Origin: Ravibacter sp964562455
Lineage (GTDB): Bacteria; Bacteroidota; Bacteroidia; Cytophagales; Spirosomataceae
DNA: 64,000 bases
Direction: 5' to 3'
Assembly (NCBI GenBank): GCA_964562455.1
Contig: CAZLTN010000016.1
Coordinates: 1-64,000, forward strand
The notes under the pieces are model-generated. The model had not been told where the DNA came from and made no database searches. It saw only the letters and a program-made list of their open reading frames with translations. This document shows, in pieces, positions 61,709-64,000 of this stretch. The position numbers were made by a program, and so were the translations under genes. Numbering within the stretch: position 1 is the first letter of the stretch; every line of letters starts with the position of its first letter.

Positions 61709-64000
61709 TTAGAAACTGATATTAAGCCCGAGGGTATAAATGGCTGTCGGGATATCATCCTGATATATGGATGAATTGAACTCCGGGTCAAATCCTGTGA
61801 ACTTCGTAAAAACAAACGGGCTGATGGTCTGAACATAGACACGGGCGGTCGACATCTTCCATTTGCTGATCAGGCCGGCAGGCAGCGTATAGCCCGCAGT
61901 AATGTCGGAAATACGGAGAAAACTCGCATCCTGGTAGGTAATCGCGTTCCGGTAGGGATTAGGTACCGCCACTCCGAAATAGGTATTGGACGGGTTGTCA
62001 CTGCGCCAGTAGTCGAGCGAGGCCAGCTTGTTGTAACGGGTGTTGTTCACCTCTCCGAACGTACCGGCCAGCGTGTTGTTACGGTATTGAACACCGTTGC
62101 GGTAGTAGATAAACATCGAAAGGTCGAAATTACGGTACCTGAAACGGTTTGTAATCCCCATCAGCCAGTTAGGCAACTGTGTTCCCAGCACGACACGATC
62201 GTCTATCCCCTCAGTAGAAGAAATCACCCCGTCGTTGTTCTGGTCTACGACACGGACCGATCCTGGCTGTTGTTTGTACACAGCCGCCTGGTCTTTTTCC
62301 GATAGCTGCCAGATCCCGTCGAATTTATAGTCAAAGTTGGCTCTGATAGGATGTCCTACAAAGAGGCTGTTTCCTTTGTCTTCCGTTTGCCCGTCACCGT
62401 AGAGCGAAAGCAGTTTGTTGCGGTTCCTGGTAAACGTCAGCGTAGTATTCCATGAAAAATTGTTTTTGGAAATATTGACGGTATTAAGCGTCAGTTCAAC
62501 CCCGCGGTTCCCGATTTCACCCACATTGGCGATCACCTGGGAGAAGCCTGACGCTGTAGGGATCTTCTGGTTCAGGATCAGGTCTACCGTTTTCCTGTCG
62601 TATAATTCAAGCGTACCGGCTATCCGGTTCCTGATAAACCCGAAATCGATCCCGAGGTTCACTTCCTTGCTTCGCTCCCACCGCAGGTCCTTGTTACCGA
62701 GGTTTGCCGGGGCGAAACCGTAGGCGGGCGTCCCGTCGAAGTCATACCCGGTATTCAGAAGCGAAGCCTGGGTGCTGTACGGGTTCACCGTGGAATTGCC
62801 TACCTGCCCGTAGCTGACGCGTAGTTTCAGATCGGATAGCGCACGGAGGCCTTCTGCCATAAAAGGTTCGTCGATCACTCTCCATGCCAGGGCTACCGAA
62901 GGGAAAAACGCCCATTTGTTGCTCTCAGAAAGCTGCGACGCGCCGTCGGAACGACCGGTCACTGTAAGCAGGTAACGGTCGGCAAAGGAGTAATTGATGC
63001 GTCCCATAAAAGACAGCAGCGACCTTTCGACAAGCGAACTGTTGTAGCCCGTCACTGTACCGTTGTTGATGGCATACCAGTCGGAAGCAAAAGGCAGGTC
63101 TCTGACTGCGATCTGGTAAGCTTCGTTACGCTGGTAGAAGGTACTCTGTAAACCGGTGAAATTGAGCCGGTGCCTTTCCATGTTCAAGCTGTAATTAATA
63201 ATATTGTCGAGCGTATAGTTGGCCATGATCCGGCTGTCGTACTGGGCCCTGGGCTTGTTCCCGATCTGTGATTTCGACCAGGTGCCACGGTAATCCCCCG
63301 CCCTTTCCGAGCTGTAGGAAGCGGACAGGGACGACCGGATGCTCAGCCCGCGGACAGGCAGGAACTCTACGTAAGCATTTCCCATTATCGTGGAAACCGC
63401 GGTCTGCAGCTTGGAATTTACCGGGTCGATGTCCAGCAGGGGATTGGGCACCTGCTTGTCATTGATCCCCATCCATACCGCAACGCCATTGACATCAACG
63501 TCCTGGTTCTCAGATGGATTCCCTAAATCTCCGTACGACACGGTCCCGGTCGGCCGGGCGCGGTAGGCGCCGCGCAGTGACTCCATCGACCCCAGCTCCT
63601 GGTCGCTGTAGGTAACATAAGAAGTAAATCCTGCCTTAAAAAACCTTCCCAGCTTGCTATCAAGACCGGCATTGAGATTGTACCTTTTATAGCCTGTGTG
63701 CAGGACATTCCCGTTTTCATTCAGGTATCCGCCCGAAAACCGGTAGGTAGTATTATCGTTCCCACCCGAAACGCTGATATTCTGGCTCATCTGCAAAGCA
63801 GGATCGGTGATAAGGTCGACCCAGTCGGTCGTACGCCCGCTTTGTATATTGGCCATCTCGGCCGCAGTGAAAGTAGCAGGCGCAACTCCTTCCAGTACCC
63901 GGTCGGTATGTGTAACCTTATAGAACTGTTCGCTGGTCATGAGTTTGGGTAGCCGCGCGGGCGCTTTTACCCCAACATAGCCGTCATAGCTGATTCTCGG
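61709..64000 (-). CDS. SusC/RagA-family TonB-dependent receptor (third; N-terminus beyond window)
   Basis: The frame remains open to the last base of the window (…RISYDGYVGVKAPARLPKLM), so 763 residues of the C-terminal part are visible and the signal, STN (if any), carboxypeptidase-like and most plug sequences are outside. The barrel has typical SusC segments: QNISVSGGNDNTTYRFSGGY, YLLTVTGRSDGASQL, VALAWRVIDEPFM, LRVSYGQVGNSTVNPY, DLRWERSKEVNLGIDFGF, IANVGEIGNRGVELTLNTV and the terminal YTLGLNISF. It imports glycan pieces for the sulfatase/lyase operon that it heads. Its promoter and any regulator are not in the window. Confidence 0.94.
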   Translation of the reverse strand, partial: PRISYDGYVGVKAPARLPKLMTSEQFYKVTHTDRVLEGVAPATFTAAEMANIQSGRTTDWVDLITDPALQMSQNISVSGGNDNTTYRFSGGYLNENGNVLHTGYKRYNLNAGLDSKLGRFFKAGFTSYVTYSDQELGSMESLRGAYRARPTGTVSYGDLGNPSENQDVDVNGVAVWMGINDKQVPNPLLDIDPVNSKLQTAVSTIMGNAYVEFLPVRGLSIRSSLSASYSSERAGDYRGTWSKSQIGNKPRAQYDSRIMANYTLDNIINYSLNMERHRLNFTGLQSTFYQRNEAYQIAVRDLPFASDWYAINNGTVTGYNSSLVERSLLSFMGRINYSFADRYLLTVTGRSDGASQLSESNKWAFFPSVALAWRVIDEPFMAEGLRALSDLKLRVSYGQVGNSTVNPYSTQASLLNTGYDFDGTPAYGFAPANLGNKDLRWERSKEVNLGIDFGFIRNRIAGTLELYDRKTVDLILNQKIPTASGFSQVIANVGEIGNRGVELTLNTVNISKNNFSWNTTLTFTRNRNKLLSLYGDGQTEDKGNSLFVGHPIRANFDYKFDGIWQLSEKDQAAVYKQQPGSVRVVDQNNDGVISSTEGIDDRVVLGTQLPNWLMGITNRFRYRNFDLSMFIYYRNGVQYRNNTLAGTFGEVNNTRYNKLASLDYWRSDNPSNTYFGVAVPNPYRNAITYQDASFLRISDITAGYTLPAGLISKWKMSTARVYVQTISPFVFTKFTGFDPEFNSSIYQDDIPTAIYTLGLNISF

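Noticed and set aside
40123..64000. Heparan sulfate or chondroitin sulfate locus
   Set aside because: SGSH-like sulfatases and a heparinase-fold lyase suggest it, but no unsaturated glucuronyl hydrolase is present and family similarity does not fix the substrate.

Overview
The window looks like a chromosomal segment of a free-living member of the Bacteroidota, most likely order Cytophagales (Dyadobacter/Spirosoma-like; genus is inference). The basis is three SusC/SusD pairs with STN-bearing SusC proteins, two ECF sigma/FecR pairs, promoter matches to the Bacteroidota TTTG / TAnnTTTG consensus, a class II LysS with a C-terminal extension, an EttA-type ABC-F protein, and many exported carbohydrate-active proteins. 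I saw no rRNA, tRNA, CRISPR array, transposase or prophage gene.

Region 1 (1-10 kb): the end of a metallo-beta-lactamase-fold hydrolase, two SGNH-fold proteins (the first without its catalytic residues, the second an intact SASA-type esterase), then a minus-strand housekeeping block ettA - small membrane protein - lysS. This block carries an exact head-to-tail duplication of 2153 bp (5375-7527 and 7528-9680). One intact ettA and one intact lysS survive. The duplication leaves a 5'-deleted ettA, a 62-codon lysS fragment, two copies of the membrane-protein gene, two copies of the lysS promoter and two copies of an intergenic stretch of nested hairpins.

Region 2 (10-29 kb): after a plus-strand DUF349 protein, every gene is on the minus strand. 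A planctomycete-type module (DUF2231-like/PSCyt/LRR protein and a PSCyt1-PSCyt2-LamG-PSD1 protein) lies downstream of an SDR dehydrogenase and an EamA exporter. A Zn peptidase and RfaE2 follow, bracketed by strong terminators. The next run is PIG-L deacetylase, Gfo/Idh/MocA oxidoreductase, xylose-isomerase-like TIM barrel, second Gfo/Idh/MocA oxidoreductase and a HEAT-repeat/double DUF1080 protein. This gene set matches the recently recognised C3-oxidation (3-keto-glycoside) route of glycoside cleavage.

Region 3 (29-38 kb): ECF sigma, FecR anti-sigma, STN-SusC, SusD and an exported FAD oxidoreductase form a plus-strand uptake locus with no glycoside hydrolase or lyase.

Region 4 (38-64 kb): a second sigma/FecR pair (divergent) precedes SusC-SusD-sulfatase-sulfatase-phosphodiesterase on the plus strand. 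A minus-strand operon runs toward it from the right edge: SusC (cut by the window)-SusD-Tat-exported beta-propeller-heparinase II/III-four sulfatases. The two operons converge at 49.7 kb. Together they encode six S1-family sulfatases, all with the formylglycine-type Cys motif, a predicted polysaccharide lyase and a propeller that could be a second lyase. The region therefore looks like a locus for a sulfated, uronate-containing polysaccharide, although its identity cannot be read from the sequence. No sulfatase-maturation enzyme is present in the window.
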